Notes: a model not told the origin generated them from the sequence alone. Counted from the stretch's first letter, positions 42,512 to 53,800 are shown. The stretch is 64,000 nt of DNA from Sepiola atlantica (GCA_963556195.1 OY744522.1:37566518-37630517), one strand, 5' to 3'. Program-made: numbers and translations.

Positions 42512-42650
42512 AGATGTGGCACAAGCCAGCGCCCCTAAAGAAGGAGCACTTTGGCCTCAGGCAGTAAGCAATACACTTACTCAACCCCAAAGAGAGGAGG
42601 CAAGACGTCAGAGGGTTCACATCGTAGGACTATCCAGGACAATACCTAAG
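42512..42650 (-). repeat. U2-head SINE fragment, minus strand
   Basis: AAGCCAGCGCCCCTAAAG, CAGGCAGTAAGCAATACACT and CCAAAGAGAGGAGGCAAG match the minus strand of the SINE body with an internal deletion. The plus-strand ORF that runs through it (42444-42779) is therefore not a gene. Confidence 0.7.
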
Positions 42651-44358
42651 GATACAATTACGAATTACTTAAGTAAGACTTTTACCCGACTGACAGAACG
42701 CGAGCTACCATCGTGGATTAAATTCGAAATTCCTTACAGATTCCCAAGTTCGACAGAAATATTCCCGAGATACACATGAAGAAGGTCGGAGATTACACCC
42801 GCCTGAGGTAGAAACAGATCAATGTTTTAGCATCGTTAAGTAAGGGAAGACTCGGAGAAAAGTACCAATCAGCAATCTAAGTCAGACGGTGCCGACTTTT
42901 TGTGTTTTCCATAACATACATTCAGTGTTCCTGAAAGGCTGTCTGTTGTTATTGTTTGTTTAAGGGGGAAGGGGTTTAAAAGATTTTATATTTATTTTAC
43001 TTTATTTAAAAGACGTCATTATTAGTGTTCATTGTTTCTTTAGGCGTTTTTGCGTAGAAAATATTTTTTCATAAATGTTGTTTCTCTTTCTTGCACGATT
43101 TTCAGTATCCGTGAACGAGTTTGAGTGTGTGTTGCTAAAAACATGTGTTTGCTGACAATTTGTCCCTTCGAAAATATCGGCTTGGGCCAAGGGGTTCATT
43201 TTGAGAAGTGGTTTGAACAGTGCTCCTTAGTTTATCCAGATGACTTACCTGGAAATTGAATATCTTATATAATTGGGAAGAGGAATATTAATGTGCTAAA
43301 ATAGCCGTTTCAAAGTTGTCACAATAACAATCAGAGCAATGTTGGACACAAGGTCGCTGTTTGAATTTCGCTACACCAATATGATTCTTTGAATCGAATA
43401 CGCACAAAAAACCTGTAATAATTCTAATTTAAATTTGTAAGACTTTAAATTAACTACATTAAAATTGCAATGTATGTTGACAAATAAAACCAAACTTACG
43501 AATTTGTTGAAAACACCCAGTGAATTTAAAATTAGTACTAAGTTCGGCCATTTACTTTTTCTCTCTCATTCCATACGTAAATCGCTTATCAAAAAAGCGT
43601 GAAAATGATAAAAGCTTAAAATATGATTTACTTCCGGTGAATCTCGAAATATGTAACAGATTAAATTTCTTCACGGTTTTCATGAGTGGCAGGAAGAGGA
43701 CCTCGCATGTGGGAGGGTTAGCTCCTCCCCTTTTTATTAATCACTTATTAAACATAAAATATCGATCAGGATTAAAAATAAAAATACTAAATTGTATTAG
43801 AAATACAATTTTTATTTTTAAGGACATGGACGGATACTTGCCATAAATGATTGACGAAACAGATTTAAGTATGTACCTTGTATAACAAATCTATTAGCGC
43901 CAAAGAAACAGCAAATAGACTTGTTCTACTTTATATATGAGTGACTATATCTATACGGCGTTGCCCGGGAGTATGTTCAATTTTGTTTCGCTTACTGACC
44001 TTTACTTGTTTTATTTTATTCTTTATTAAAAAACGAAACACACAGATACAAGAATGGCGAGCCCCATTTATAAATAATTTACGTGACTAAAATAGGAAGT
44101 AACCAAATACGATTTCTCCTTCGACCGAGGATAGAACAGAAATTAAATTATTTCGAATTTATCAATGTTTTTTGTTTGTTTTGTTTTCATTTTTCAATAT
44201 TTATTGGAGTAAATATTCGTAGAAGTAAATAAAACACTTTTTACTCAACGTAATATTCTTTCCCTTAGATTAAGTCAGAAAATAATTTCCAGTTCACGGT
44301 GTAAATAAAATATTTCTATCTCATTGGTCAGTGTCTCCTCCTTCTTATCTCTCTCTTT
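42651..44358. other. unannotated DNA, about 1.7 kb
   Basis: 42716-42800 (TTCGAAATTCCTTACAGATT, CCCAAGTTCGACAGAAATAT) is related to 46545-46640, a dispersed repeat. 43520-43846 is open for 108 codons but shows no motif. A hairpin (AAAATAAAAAT ... ATTTTTATTTT) lies at 43774-43820. A CGGCGTTGCCCGGGAG word at 43956 resembles common transposon-end sequence. Confidence 0.45.
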
Positions 44359-44410
44359 CTCTTGACCTTTTGGCTAGGAGCAAAATGTAGTATTTGTTCT
44401 GATGATACGC
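44359..44410 (+). repeat. U2-head SINE, head fragment
   Basis: CTTGACCTTTTGGCTAGGAG, CAAAATGTAGTATTTGTTCT: the U2-like head with five or six changes. The body is missing. Confidence 0.7.
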
Positions 44411-44573
44411 TTACCCGTTTCTGTGCCCAGTCAGTGAAGGAGAAATCATTCTAGACTGAGGCAATTTTAATTTTAGTCTCAATTTAGAGTGCTCCATTTT
44501 GTGAAGCTGGATTTTCCCCACATTAAAAACCGAATTGTGTCTAACCGTGCCCTCGTGGGCCAGTAAATAGGAA

Positions 44574-44660
44574 CTCTCTCTCTTTCTCCCTCTCGCTCTC
44601 TCTCTATCTCCCTCTCTCTCTCTTTATCTCTCTCTCTATTTATCTCTCTCTCTCGCTTTA
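44574..44660. repeat. (CT)n-rich tract
   Basis: CT repeats with CTAT and CTCG steps. Confidence 0.9.
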
Positions 44661-45590
44661 TTGTCATGTAGTAAAGTAAATTTGTTAAAATTTCACCTCA
44701 CTTTTAGCAAGCTGCCGAACATCATATTCTCGAATTACATAAATTTATATATAATAAAAAATATTAAAATTACTAAGGAATAAGGAAGGATTGTCTGCAT
44801 ACCTGTAACCAAAACTACGTCAAACTATTTTCACATTTTCATTTTCTGAATATTGAGTAGAATTTAATAGCATAAAACTATTTTCTATAGTGAAACTATC
44901 AAGAATATGCGTGTCCCGATCGCATATTTTTGATAGTCTCATTATAGAAAAGGCGAAAATCCGATTTTTCTTTATTCGCCATCCAGACGTAAAATATCAT
45001 TTATAAATCACCGTACCATGACTAATGTTTATAGCAAAAAAAAGTGCCAATAAAAAAGAGGCTAAAATACTTCTCTGTTGTAACAATTTTCAATCAAATC
45101 CTCACGCCCTAACTTTAGGACCAATCATAAACAAGGGAAATAATTCTTTTCTTTTAAAATATACACATTGAATAACTTTTAAAATATTTGTTTAAATCAC
45201 AAATACTTAATTTTTCTCATTGACATGTGTAGACTTACATGGCTGATAAAATAACTATTTTTTAAAGCTACATCCGCTTGTGAAAGATCAGTTTTGAGGA
45301 TTTGGGGAGCGTGGAGTGACCCCTTAATTACAAGCATTCCAAGTCTAGTCTAATCCGAAGTGGTGGTACCTGTCAGGATCACATCTATGGATTAGATAGA
45401 ATTTGTCCTGTCTATTGCATGAAACTGCATACTCCGAGAGTCCATTTGTTATACGAGGTTCGCCTTGGCATCATTGTGGCAACCTAGGGGAGGAATTGAA
45501 TAATCATAGATTTCTTTATACGAACGAGGTATGGTTAGGTTAGGTTGGCTAGATCCTAGGATGAATACCTTCCCTGGCATTACTGGTTGA
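44661..45590. other. unannotated DNA with one hairpin
   Basis: 44892-44950 forms a long imperfect hairpin (CTATAGTGAAACTATCAAGA ... TTGATAGTCTCATTATAG) with a CGCATATTTTTGATAG end like the Helitron-like CTAG ends near 8.4 kb. Nothing else found. Confidence 0.5.
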
Positions 45591-45593
45591 TTC

Positions 45594-45665
45594 ATTGCCG
45601 ATCGCCTAAGGCGCCCCTACTGGAGAATATCGATGGGTCCGTTCTCGGCTATTTTTGGACCTGTC
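45594..45665 (+). repeat. U2-head SINE, body fragment
   Basis: GCCTAAGGCGCCCCTACTGG, AGAATATCGATGGG and GGCTATTTTTGGACC match the GGCGCCCCTACCGGGGAATG region of the SINE with many changes. Confidence 0.6.
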
Positions 45666-46204
45666 AGTGTGTCCCCCGTGGAGAAGCTGGTTGGACCCAC
45701 ATTAAACGTCCTCGTGCCATATCTTGCTGGAGTGGGAAACCCATGTTAAAATATACGTTATTTTATTTCACAGCTCATTTATTAGACATATATTCCAAAC
45801 GTATCCATCACCAGAACGAACAGCTAGAACCAAAATACGGTTAACACATTTATTTACAGTTGGCAATTATGAAAGACGAGCAATGCATGTTATACAAAAC
45901 AATACAAAATATATAACTCTCACTCCACCTTTAGGATAGGAGCATTACATACCGATAGAGGGAGTAGATTCTTCATTTTGTGGGAGTTTTACTGTAAAAA
46001 TCAGACAGCGGTTGATGCTTAATACTCTCTGGTCCCTTCTCAGCGGTGCTCTTAACCGGGGCACACTCATATATATTAACTAAACCCGATGTTTTACACA
46101 TGATTAAACTCGTTAATGAACGCACAATGAAAAAACTTGTAGCTATTAAGAACTTAAAATCTTTGTAAAAATGACTGGATTCTGCATTAAATAACACGAA
46201 AAGG
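45666..46204. other. unannotated DNA
   Basis: 46166-46206 is similar to 20848-20890 (GCATTAAATAACACGAAAAG). No gene. Confidence 0.4.
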
Positions 46205-46695
46205 ATTTGCATTATTTGAATTATTCGGACTATTGTTCTCATTTTCGATGTTATTATCACAACGTTTCGGCCGATGTGACCTCCGACCTTCTTCACGGTT
46301 ATCTTGTCGAACTCGGGAATCTTTCTGTCGGACTCGGAAATATGTATGGTATTTCGAACGAAACCGTTTATTTATACCACGGAGGTAGCTTGGTCTCCTT
46401 CTGTCAGCCATGACTGGGTAGAAATCTTAAGTAATTCGTAAATGTATTTTTAGTATCGCCCGCACTGAGGATTGAACCTCCAACCTCCAGAAAACTGTCA
46501 CTTAGAACTGATTATTACTTAGCACTTTATCCGTTCGAAATTCCGTACAGATTCCCGAGTTCGACAGAAAGATTTCCTAGTTCGACAAGGTGCATGTAAA
46601 AAAGGGTCGGCGATTACATCGGTCGAAATGTGATGAGAATAACATCAAAGATGAGAACAGTAGTCCGAATAATCCAAATAATCCCAATTAGCAAT
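46205..46695. mobile_element. diverged foldback repeat with tRNA-like insert
   Basis: 46205-46370 and 46545-46690 are imperfect inverted copies: CTTGTCGAACTCGGGAATCT and TTTCTGTCGGACTCGG on the left answer AGATTCCCGAGTTCGAC and TAGTTCGACAAGGTGC on the right, and ATTATTCGGACTATTGTTCT answers AGAACAGTAGTCCGAATAAT. The centre has a minus-strand B-box-like word GGAGGTTCAATCCTC (46460-46474). Confidence 0.7.
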
Positions 46696-48370
46696 CATCA
46701 TTAAAAAATTCCGGAACAAAATACCGATAAAGATCGATATACCGAAAACCATACTTTTCGGTTCGATTTGATATCGAACAACATAAGTAAAATAATAAAA
46801 AAAACGACATATTATCAGTTCTGCAAATACACAAACGTTGTTTATCTTCTCTGTTTCAAGGCTTTCTTAAACTTGCTTTAAAGTTGACATTTTTAGAAAC
46901 CCCTTTCGTAGACCGGCAGTTCAGCTAGTATATAGGTCATAGGTCAGTTAACTTGTCACGTGACCCATTAGTCTTAAATACGCCGCCGCCATCGCCGGTA
47001 AGTGCTGTTGTTGAATTGTATAACAATAAATCTCCGATTAGCACCGGTGATATGTCACCCACTGTTATGATATCGGTCATATATAAACGCTGATAAATAC
47101 ACGTAGTGCCACTTCTTCGAATAAGATGAAAAGCTCAATTACCTTTTAAGACTCCTTGTCGCCGGGTCGAGTGATCTCATTTGCCATGGCCGCAATAAGT
47201 TTATCACATTTCCAAACTGTGAATGACTCATTGACCGAATTGAAATGATTATCTACTGTTTGGTATCTTTGATTTAATACATCTATATGATACGAATACT
47301 ATATTAATCTTGCTTGCTTATTTGCAAATTGAATGTTTTGGATGGTTAAGCGGAAGCTCGAATTAGACGAGATAATAAGTAGAGGGGAAATTGATGGGAG
47401 AAAGGAATGACTAAAATAAATGACAGATGAGACGTGGGAGGAGAAACATTATATATATTATTAAATGACGTAAATAAAGAAGAAAGACATTTTCAGGCAC
47501 TCCAGAAAAAAAAAATTCGACTATGAGTCAGCGTGCCGCTATTCCGAATTCACAACAGCAAGCCGAAATCACTAAACTGTCATAATTAAAAAAAAATAAA
47601 AACATTTATAATTAAAACTTGCTGAAAGTTTTTGTATTTTTATTTTAAATAATTTCTTGTAGAAAAATGAGTAATCAAACAGTGTTTTTATTTTATTTCG
47701 AAACATTGAAATATGAATGTTTTTACCAATCATAGAGGCTGTCGGATCGCAGATATTAAAACAATCTATTTGTACTTTATATTGAAATTAAACACCAGCA
47801 AGTTTTAATTATTAAATTTTACATGAAAAAGATTGACTTAAAATGATGACCGGAGAGACAGTCTATTGATCTAATTGTAGTAATATTAACTAGAATTTGT
47901 CTGATTTAAGACAACTTATAGTTAATAACGCTAAAATTATACATTCCGAAACCAATTAAAAAAATACTGGAAGCTATCTACAAGAAAACACAACGACCTA
48001 AAATTAATAACATCACATATGAAACCAGTGGCAAGATTTTACAATGTTTAACGTAATGCGATTTTGTTCTGTGATGCCACTCCAGCGTCGCTAAATTTAA
48101 ATCGTCAACGACTTCCTGGAACAATGTGAAAAAGTTCTCTGCGCGTTTCTCCGCCGTCTTTTAAAAAAATTCTCTTCTTTCTCCAGCTTTTTTGTTCACT
48201 TGCTTTTGACACGTGAGGATGATTCGACGAAGAGTCGAACACGTCTGTGAAACCTATGGAGCGTTTATTAATTTTTTAAAATTGTAATACAAAAAAGACC
48301 ATAAGAAATATTGAAAAATAAAAAAAAGGTATAGTTAAACAGACGAATGCTGTTATTTTTAACAATGTTT
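46696..48370. other. unannotated DNA, about 1.7 kb
   Basis: A GC-rich spot at 46980-47005 (GCCGCCGCCATCGCCG) is followed by GTAAGTGC, a splice-donor-like word, with CACGTG just upstream. Without an open frame this stays a hint. A word CAGCTAGTATATAGG (46921) resembles a Helitron-type CTAGT end. The rest is featureless. Confidence 0.4.
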
Positions 48371-48375
48371 GCATA

Positions 48376-48379
48376 TCTC

Positions 48380-48445
<66 letters not shown>
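48376..48445. repeat. (CT)n-(TA)n compound microsatellite
   Basis: About 23 CT units followed by about 12 TA units. Confidence 0.95.
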
Positions 48446-48640
48446 GTTTTGGAAGTTTCTCAACCATTAAAATTATATTACCCCCCCCCCCAAAAAAAAA
48501 AACAACCTTAAGTCCCAAGTCGTTCAGTGGAAAATCACTCATGTAAGTCAATTTAACCTTTACATTTATTATATTAGTTTGCTTCTAACATTATTTAAGG
48601 GATCATCAGTTGTTTACCATGAAAAACTGTTTCGGGAATT
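48446..48640 (-). repeat. TA-flanked dispersed repeat, copy 2
   Basis: The minus strand reads CATGGTAAACAACTGATGAT, then CATGAGTGATTTTCCACTGA and TGGTTGAGAAACTTCC, the same as 41781-41960. A poly-C/poly-A run at 48481-48502 replaces the A/T run of copy 1. Confidence 0.85.

Positions 48641-48702
<62 letters not shown>
48641..48702. repeat. (TA)n microsatellite
   Basis: About 30 TA units. Confidence 0.95.
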
Positions 48703-48706
<4 letters not shown>

Positions 48707-49125
48707 CCTTCAGAATCATTCAAATGCACAAATGTATACATTAATGTACAATGTACCAACGTTTACCCAAAGGGTTACGAGTCTAGAAATATTATAAAAC
48801 TTGACTATTAAGAAAATACTGCATTTAGAAGTTATAACAATATTTAAGCAACTTATTAAAGTTGCTTAAATACAGCTATAAAAGCTCGTTTTGTCATCAA
48901 TACGGCTGCATATTTCATTTTTTTGGCTACATGTAAAACCGACGCATACAGAAAAAAAAGATTCAAGTTGAGTTAAATCACATTAAGCAAATTAAAAAAA
49001 AAACTACGATTGCTGAAATCGATAAATAAAGATAACACATCTTCGGAGTTATAGGTATTTTATGTACCTCATCTCCAGAAGGTTAGACACACGGTCAGGT
49101 GTGGGTTTTGATGAAAGTGTTTCTG
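48703..49125. other. unannotated DNA
   Basis: A small inverted repeat ATTTAAGCAACTT ... AAGTTGCTTAAAT at 48842-48870. Nothing else. Confidence 0.5.
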
Positions 49126-49202
49126 TGGAACGAACTGGATTCGAACTCAACACGCCCATGTCCTCATTTCGTGTCGTTAACCTCTAAGCCACCGTGTATA
49201 GG
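49126..49202 (-). repeat. tRNA-like SINE head, minus strand
   Basis: The minus strand has an A box (GGTGGCTTAGAGGTTAACG) and a B box (GAGTTCGAATCC) spaced as in tRNA genes. The acceptor ends TATACACG and GTTCCAC do not pair well. Confidence 0.55.
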
Positions 49203-49289
49203 TATGATTAGTTAACTTGTGCCGGTTTCATAGCGTCTGTTGGACATTGGTGAAATATGGGCTATAATGTTCTGTCGATGTGTAATACA

Positions 49290-49900
49290 GGCTGACCTTC
49301 TAAAATGCCATTGCAATTCAACCATATTTAGTACAAATAAACTTCAGTCTATGATGGGACGTAATGGGTGAAAATTTCAGATTCATGCGAGTAGTATTTT
49401 TTGTGTTCATTTATACATAAATAACACTAAACAATCAAACATTTTGAAAATTTTGCAAAATTCAGAAGGTGCAGGCCAAAAATAACCGTTAGGGCTTCAC
49501 GGGACTCAAAATCAATCATTTTTCGGTGAAAAAGTGGTTTCATGCGACATTGCAGGTCCTAAAACATATTCAAAAGCTATGAATGGATATAGATGGTTAA
49601 ATCTGATATAGCACTTTAATTTAGGACCATTTTCAGGCTGTGAAAGGGTTTTCATGAGTGTAAAATAGCCAAAAACTAGTGGCCTGCACCTTCTGAATTT
49701 TGCAAAATTTTCAAAATATTTGATTGTTCAGTGTTATTTATGTATAAATGAACACAAAAAAATACTACTCGCATGAATCTGAAATTTTCACCCATTACAT
49801 ACCACCCCTACTATGACTGACTTGTCAATCAAGTTTCGGTCATGAATCTCCAACAGTTTTTGTTTTATCGTCATTCAATAATAGGCACGTCTGGTTCCGA
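49290..49900 (+). mobile_element. transposase-derived repeat split by a MITE
   Basis: 49300-49345 (CAACCATATTTAGTACAAAT, AAACTTCAGTCTATGA) and 49817-49890 (TATGACTGACTTGTCAATCA, TCCAACAGTTTTTGTTTTAT) together match one continuous stretch at 52340-52240 on the minus strand. The 470 bp between are a MITE (next entry), so this is a nested insertion. Confidence 0.7.
49346..49816. mobile_element. MITE with about 120-bp inverted arms
   Basis: GTAATGGGTGAAAATTTCAG and the sequence up to GAAGGTGCAGGCC on the left are inverted on the right as GGCCTGCACCTTC ... CACCCATTAC. The loop (49486-49680) shows no ORF. TATGA stands at both borders of the interrupted repeat (49340 and 49817 regions), a possible short target duplication. 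Confidence 0.8.
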
Positions 49901-50235
49901 CGTGAAAATTGTCAAAAGCTCTAACATACTCTCTTGTCACTGTCCTGATTTCGGTTGCGATGATCCTCTTCAGTTCAGAAATAGTGTGGGGGATTGTTTT
50001 AATAGACATTATATTTGAGATAACCTTACGAATAAAAATCGGAAAGTTAAGATCCGATGAGTGTGAAGCCCATACAAAATCACACTTCTTACTGATAACA
50101 CGATTACCAAAGTGTCCCCCAAATCATATAACTATGATAAAATAAAGAATGTAGACTATTGATGATGGAAACTTGGTGGACAAGTCAGGTATAGACTGAA
50201 GTTTATTTGTACAAAATATAGTTGAATCTCAGATT
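49890..50235 (-). pseudogene. mariner-like transposase C-terminal fragment
   Basis: The minus strand encodes GNRVISKKCDFVWASHSSDL, the stretch before the third catalytic Asp, then IKTIPHTISELKRIIATEIR and TVTREYVRAFDNF. These match the C-terminal part of the IS630/Tc1/mariner transposases that end with a W..SPDL..P.DFFLWG..K region. The key SPDL is SSDL, and the FFLW motif is lost. Confidence 0.65.
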
Positions 50236-50442
50236 GTGAATTTTTGAAATATTCCTGATTTTGCATGAAATTTGGACCATACATAAAAAAGTAAAGTGGT
50301 TGACCATAGTCGAGAGTCACATGTAGGCTCCCTTTTCATTAGGGGAGGGGCCATTTCTTTCCAAGGGTTACTCCAATTACCCTTATAATGCTGAGTGTAT
50401 AGCAAAGGGGCATCAAACACCATTTTTGCGTTTTTTTTATAA

Positions 50443-50518
50443 CTTGACCGAGGATTGAACTCTGGTCTCTCGGCTCAACGAACACTCCTATCATCATGCC
50501 AAATGGGCCGAGACCAAT
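50443..50518 (-). repeat. tRNA-like SINE head, minus strand
   Basis: The minus strand reads GGTCTCGGCCCATTTGGCAT, a spacer, and GAGTTCAATCCTCGGTC with a B box. Confidence 0.45.
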
Positions 50519-50935
50519 TAAGATTATCAAAATTTCAATTTCATCTTAGTATTTTAAAGGGCTGCGATCGTGTATAAAGGGCGCCTCCCCCGTATGTTTT
50601 TAGTGGGGGGGGGGCGGAGGTAATACACCTGATGCACTCCCCTTTGAAAATTTAAAGTTTCAATTACTTCGAAGAATTCTGAAACACTCAAGAGTGTGGA
50701 TCGCTTAATTCATGTATTGTAACCCACACCCGTGTTTGAAAATTCAAATATTTCCGATTTACATGGAATTACTACATGATAACACGACGTCATTTACAAC
50801 AGTAACCCTATTTTTTAATGAAATATTTATTTGCTCGAAATGGAAAACCCTAAAAGAACATTGAGTTTACGTCAAATGATCATCTGTGAGAATTTTCTTT
50901 CTTTCTTCTTTTTTTCTTTGGTATTTCTATATTAA
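50519..50935. other. unannotated DNA
   Basis: Contains words like TTCAAATATTTCCGATTTAC (50743), which resemble the Helitron-like 3' half. Possibly a faint relic. Confidence 0.4.
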
Positions 50936-50940
50936 GCGTG

Positions 50941-50942
<2 letters not shown>

Positions 50943-50985
<43 letters not shown>

Positions 50986-51663
50986 AAGAGATGGAGAGCA
51001 AGAGAGTGAAAGAGAGTAAGAGAGTGAGTGAGTAAGAGAAAGAGAGAAAGAGATAAAGAGCGAGAGAGAGAGAGAGAGAAAGATATGGAGAGCAAGAGAG
51101 TGAAAGAGAGAAAGAGAGTGAGTGAGTGAGCGAGAGAGAGATGGAGAGCAAGAGAGGGAGAAAGAGAGAAAGATATGGAAAGCGAGAAGAGAGGAGAGCG
51201 AGCGAGAGAGAGAGAGAGAAAGATAGAGAGAGAGAAAGATAGAGAGAGAGTGAGAAAGATAGAGAGCGAGAGAAAGAGAGAGAGAAAGATAGAGAGAGAG
51301 AGAGAGAAAGATAGAGAGCGAGAGAGAGAGAGAGAGAGAAAGATAGATAGAGAGAGAAAGATAGATAGAGAGAGAAAGATAGAGAGCGAGAGAGAGAGAG
51401 AAAGATACGGAAAGCGAGAGGAGAGGAGAGCAAGCGAGAAAGAGCACTCTCTCTTTCTCGCTTGCTCTCCTGAGTGTATGTTTGTGTGTGAGAGAGAGAG
51501 AGAGAGAGAGCGAAAGAGAGAGAGCGAGCGAGAGAGAGAGAGAAAGAGAGAGAGAGAAAGAGCGAGAGAAAGAGAGAGAGAGAAAGAGAGAGAGAGAAAG
51601 AGGGAGAAAGAGAGAGAGAGAGAGAAAGAGCGAGAGAAAGAGAGAGAGAAAGAGAGAAAGAGG

Positions 51664-51702
<39 letters not shown>

Positions 51703-51707
51703 CTAGC
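50943..51707. repeat. 765-bp purine-rich (GA)n array with an inverted core
   Basis: GA repeats with GAAAGATAGAGAG, GATGGAGAGCAAGAGAG and GTGAGTGAG variants, duplicated in longer blocks. At 51426-51472 GGAGAGCAAGCGAGAAAGAG is followed by its reverse complement, a hairpin that locally puts pyrimidines on the plus strand. The 268-aa Ser/Leu and 213-aa Arg/Glu ORFs are composition artefacts. Confidence 0.95.
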
Positions 51708-51894
51708 GAGAGATTGTCCTTATTTACTTGCATATGGTCAGTTTAAAAATCTCGCTTTCCAAGCAGACGCGCTCTGGATGGGAACAAAAGTATATCTATC
51801 GCCACGTCACAAATAAGAGAGACTCGTCCAACACGCAATAAATGTGTTCCCTCCTCATACAGGAGGATCTAATTCCGGCTATTGTCTTTATTTA

Positions 51895-52345
51895 CTAACC
51901 TCCCCACAAGGACCAATTTAAATCGGATTTTAATGCGAGTAAAATCCAGATTTTCGAATACAAAAAAAGTATTAATAAGCACACCTGGATACGCCATGCA
52001 ATATTGTCAATAAGTCTAACACACTTCTCTTCCCTGGCATTTCCCTGATTTTGACTTGTGATGGCAACCTTCAGATCAGGCATAGCTTGGTGATTGTTTT
52101 CATAAACTTTATCTGTGAGATATCCCCACAGCTAAAAATCTGAGGTATCAAGGATCAGTGAGTGTGGAGTCTATTGAGGCTCAGAAATCCTACTGATGAG
52201 ACGATCACCAAAGTGTCTCCGCATATCATTGAACAGCAATAAAACAAAGACTGTTGGACATTCATGGCTGAAACTTGGTGGACAAGTCAGACATATACTG
52301 AAGTTTATTTGTACCAAATATGGTTGGACTGCAGAAGAGTTTTTT
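51895..52345 (-). pseudogene. mariner-like transposase C-terminal fragment, second copy
   Basis: The minus strand gives GDRLISRISEPQ, then TPHSLILDTSDF, LWGYLTDKVYENNHQAMPDL and KVAITSQNQGNAREE. The LWGYL.DKVY motif after the third catalytic Asp is clear. A stop after SEPQ and another before LWGY break it. It is related to the copies at 49.3 and 49.9-50.2 kb. Confidence 0.7.
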
Positions 52346-52734
52346 TTTAATGTTATTTACGATCACATGAGTGGGAGTTTTGGAGAGGGGTGTCATCTTG
52401 TATCATCGATGGCAGTGGGACCACACATTGGTTACTTGTATTTGTTTTTGTTCTCATCTTTCATCTAACTGATAGGACTTATTAAATCAATTCATCAAAT
52501 CATATTGTTGACATTAAACACATGCAAAAGCGCCGGAAGAAATTGATTACACTTTTATGGTAACGTGACTAAATTTAGTCAGCAAATCGATCAAAATTTT
52601 ATAGTAATTTATACCGAAAATATTGACCTTTTTTTTGACTCACATTTAAAAATGTTGATTAATGCGTCAGTTTTTACACTGTTTTATGCACAGTGATACC
52701 TGTGTAATAATTAGCGTGTAATCTTTACTGAAAC
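52346..52734. other. unannotated DNA
   Basis: I see nothing to annotate. Confidence 0.5.
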
Positions 52735-53333
52735 TCTATATATGTAAAGTTAGATGTTTATATATTTGCATGTACAGGAATCACACCTAAATTCAATAAT
52801 CGATCATTATGAATTCTGGAACACAGCTACAGAGCGTAAGAGGTCGTAATGTGGGCTATACTTTTTTTTATGTAGTAAAAATAGGGGTGCGTGAAAATTC
52901 ATATAACTCCGATTGTCGTAAAATTTGAACAATTAGATATTAGGAATTCGACATCGATTAATAAATATTCCCCAAATTTCAGTTTGTTTGTAGCATTTTA
53001 ATCGGTTTAAAAGGCCATAATATGAGCACAACCTGACATTTGAAAATTCAAATATTTCAGATTTGCATTGAATTTGATCCATTATTATTAAACACCAATT
53101 AAGAACGATTCACTGAATTTCAATTATTTCTTAAGACCCTTTAGCTTTTAAATGTTAGAGATTTTCTAGAATCAAAATCATGTAATGGATTTTGATCACA
53201 CTTGAAATAAGGATTCTAGACATAAGATTTAGTAGCATTATATCTTGATTTTAATCTTCGTAAGTGGACATAAAAGTGGTGCAAACTTTTCTGTTCAGGG
53301 GATTAATTTTACCCGTCCTGGGACCGGTAATTT
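52735..53333 (+). mobile_element. non-autonomous Helitron-like element, near-complete copy
   Basis: It begins TCTATATATGTAAAGTTAG (Helitrons start with TC), runs through TTGCATGTACAGGAATCAC, CATTATGAATTCTGGAACAC and TTAATCTTCGTAAGTGG, and ends with the hairpin ACCCGTCCTGGGACCGGT and AATTTTCTATT. The usual CTAGT is CTATT here. There is no Rep/helicase ORF. Confidence 0.75.
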
Positions 53334-53439
53334 TCTATTTTCCTATAATAACTTTCAGAATACAATTTTGAAGTCTATCTTGGAGAGGGGGAGGGGGCTT
53401 CGTTTCAGTCTCAATAGACAATGGCTACCCCCTATAAAG

Positions 53440-53790
53440 TTGGGACCCTTGGCCTTTTGGCTAAGATCGAAGTGTAGTATCTGTTCCGATCGATACTGCA
53501 CCCCATAGACTGGTATTGTCTTGGCCTTCGGGGCTTGATTTAAGCCGGTCTATGTGTCTGTCCTGTGCAGTTCTAGGAGGTCCACCCTCCCAGGCTTCAC
53601 CTCCCCTCTTTGGGGAGGAGTAAGTTTATTGCTTACTGCCTGAGGCGCCCCTACCGGGGAATGCCGACGGGGCTGCCCGGGCAATTTTTAAACCCCACTT
53701 TTTCGACCCGACCTTGGGTAACATCTTACTTGTGGGAGTAAGATAAAACTGGCCTTGTGCCTAACTCCTGGAGAGAAGTAAATCAATATA
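53440..53790 (+). mobile_element. U2-head SINE with target-site duplication
   Basis: Head CTTGGCCTTTTGGCTAAGAT, complete standard body, tail GAAGTAAATCAATATA. The direct repeat CCCTATAAAG flanks it (53430-53439 and 53791-53800). A 10-bp duplication of variable-length type shows retrotransposition through LINE machinery. This is the clearest evidence that the family is a true SINE. Confidence 0.9.
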
Positions 53791-53800
53791 CCCTATAAAG

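Noticed and set aside
42444..42779. 111-codon plus-strand ORF
   Set aside because: It runs through an antisense SINE fragment and a dispersed repeat.
43520..43846. 108-codon plus-strand ORF
   Set aside because: No recognisable domain or splice context, composition as expected from AT-rich DNA; kept only as a note.
50927..51816. 268-codon Ser/Leu ORF and 213-codon Arg/Glu ORF
   Set aside because: They arise from a (GA)n purine tract and are open by composition only.
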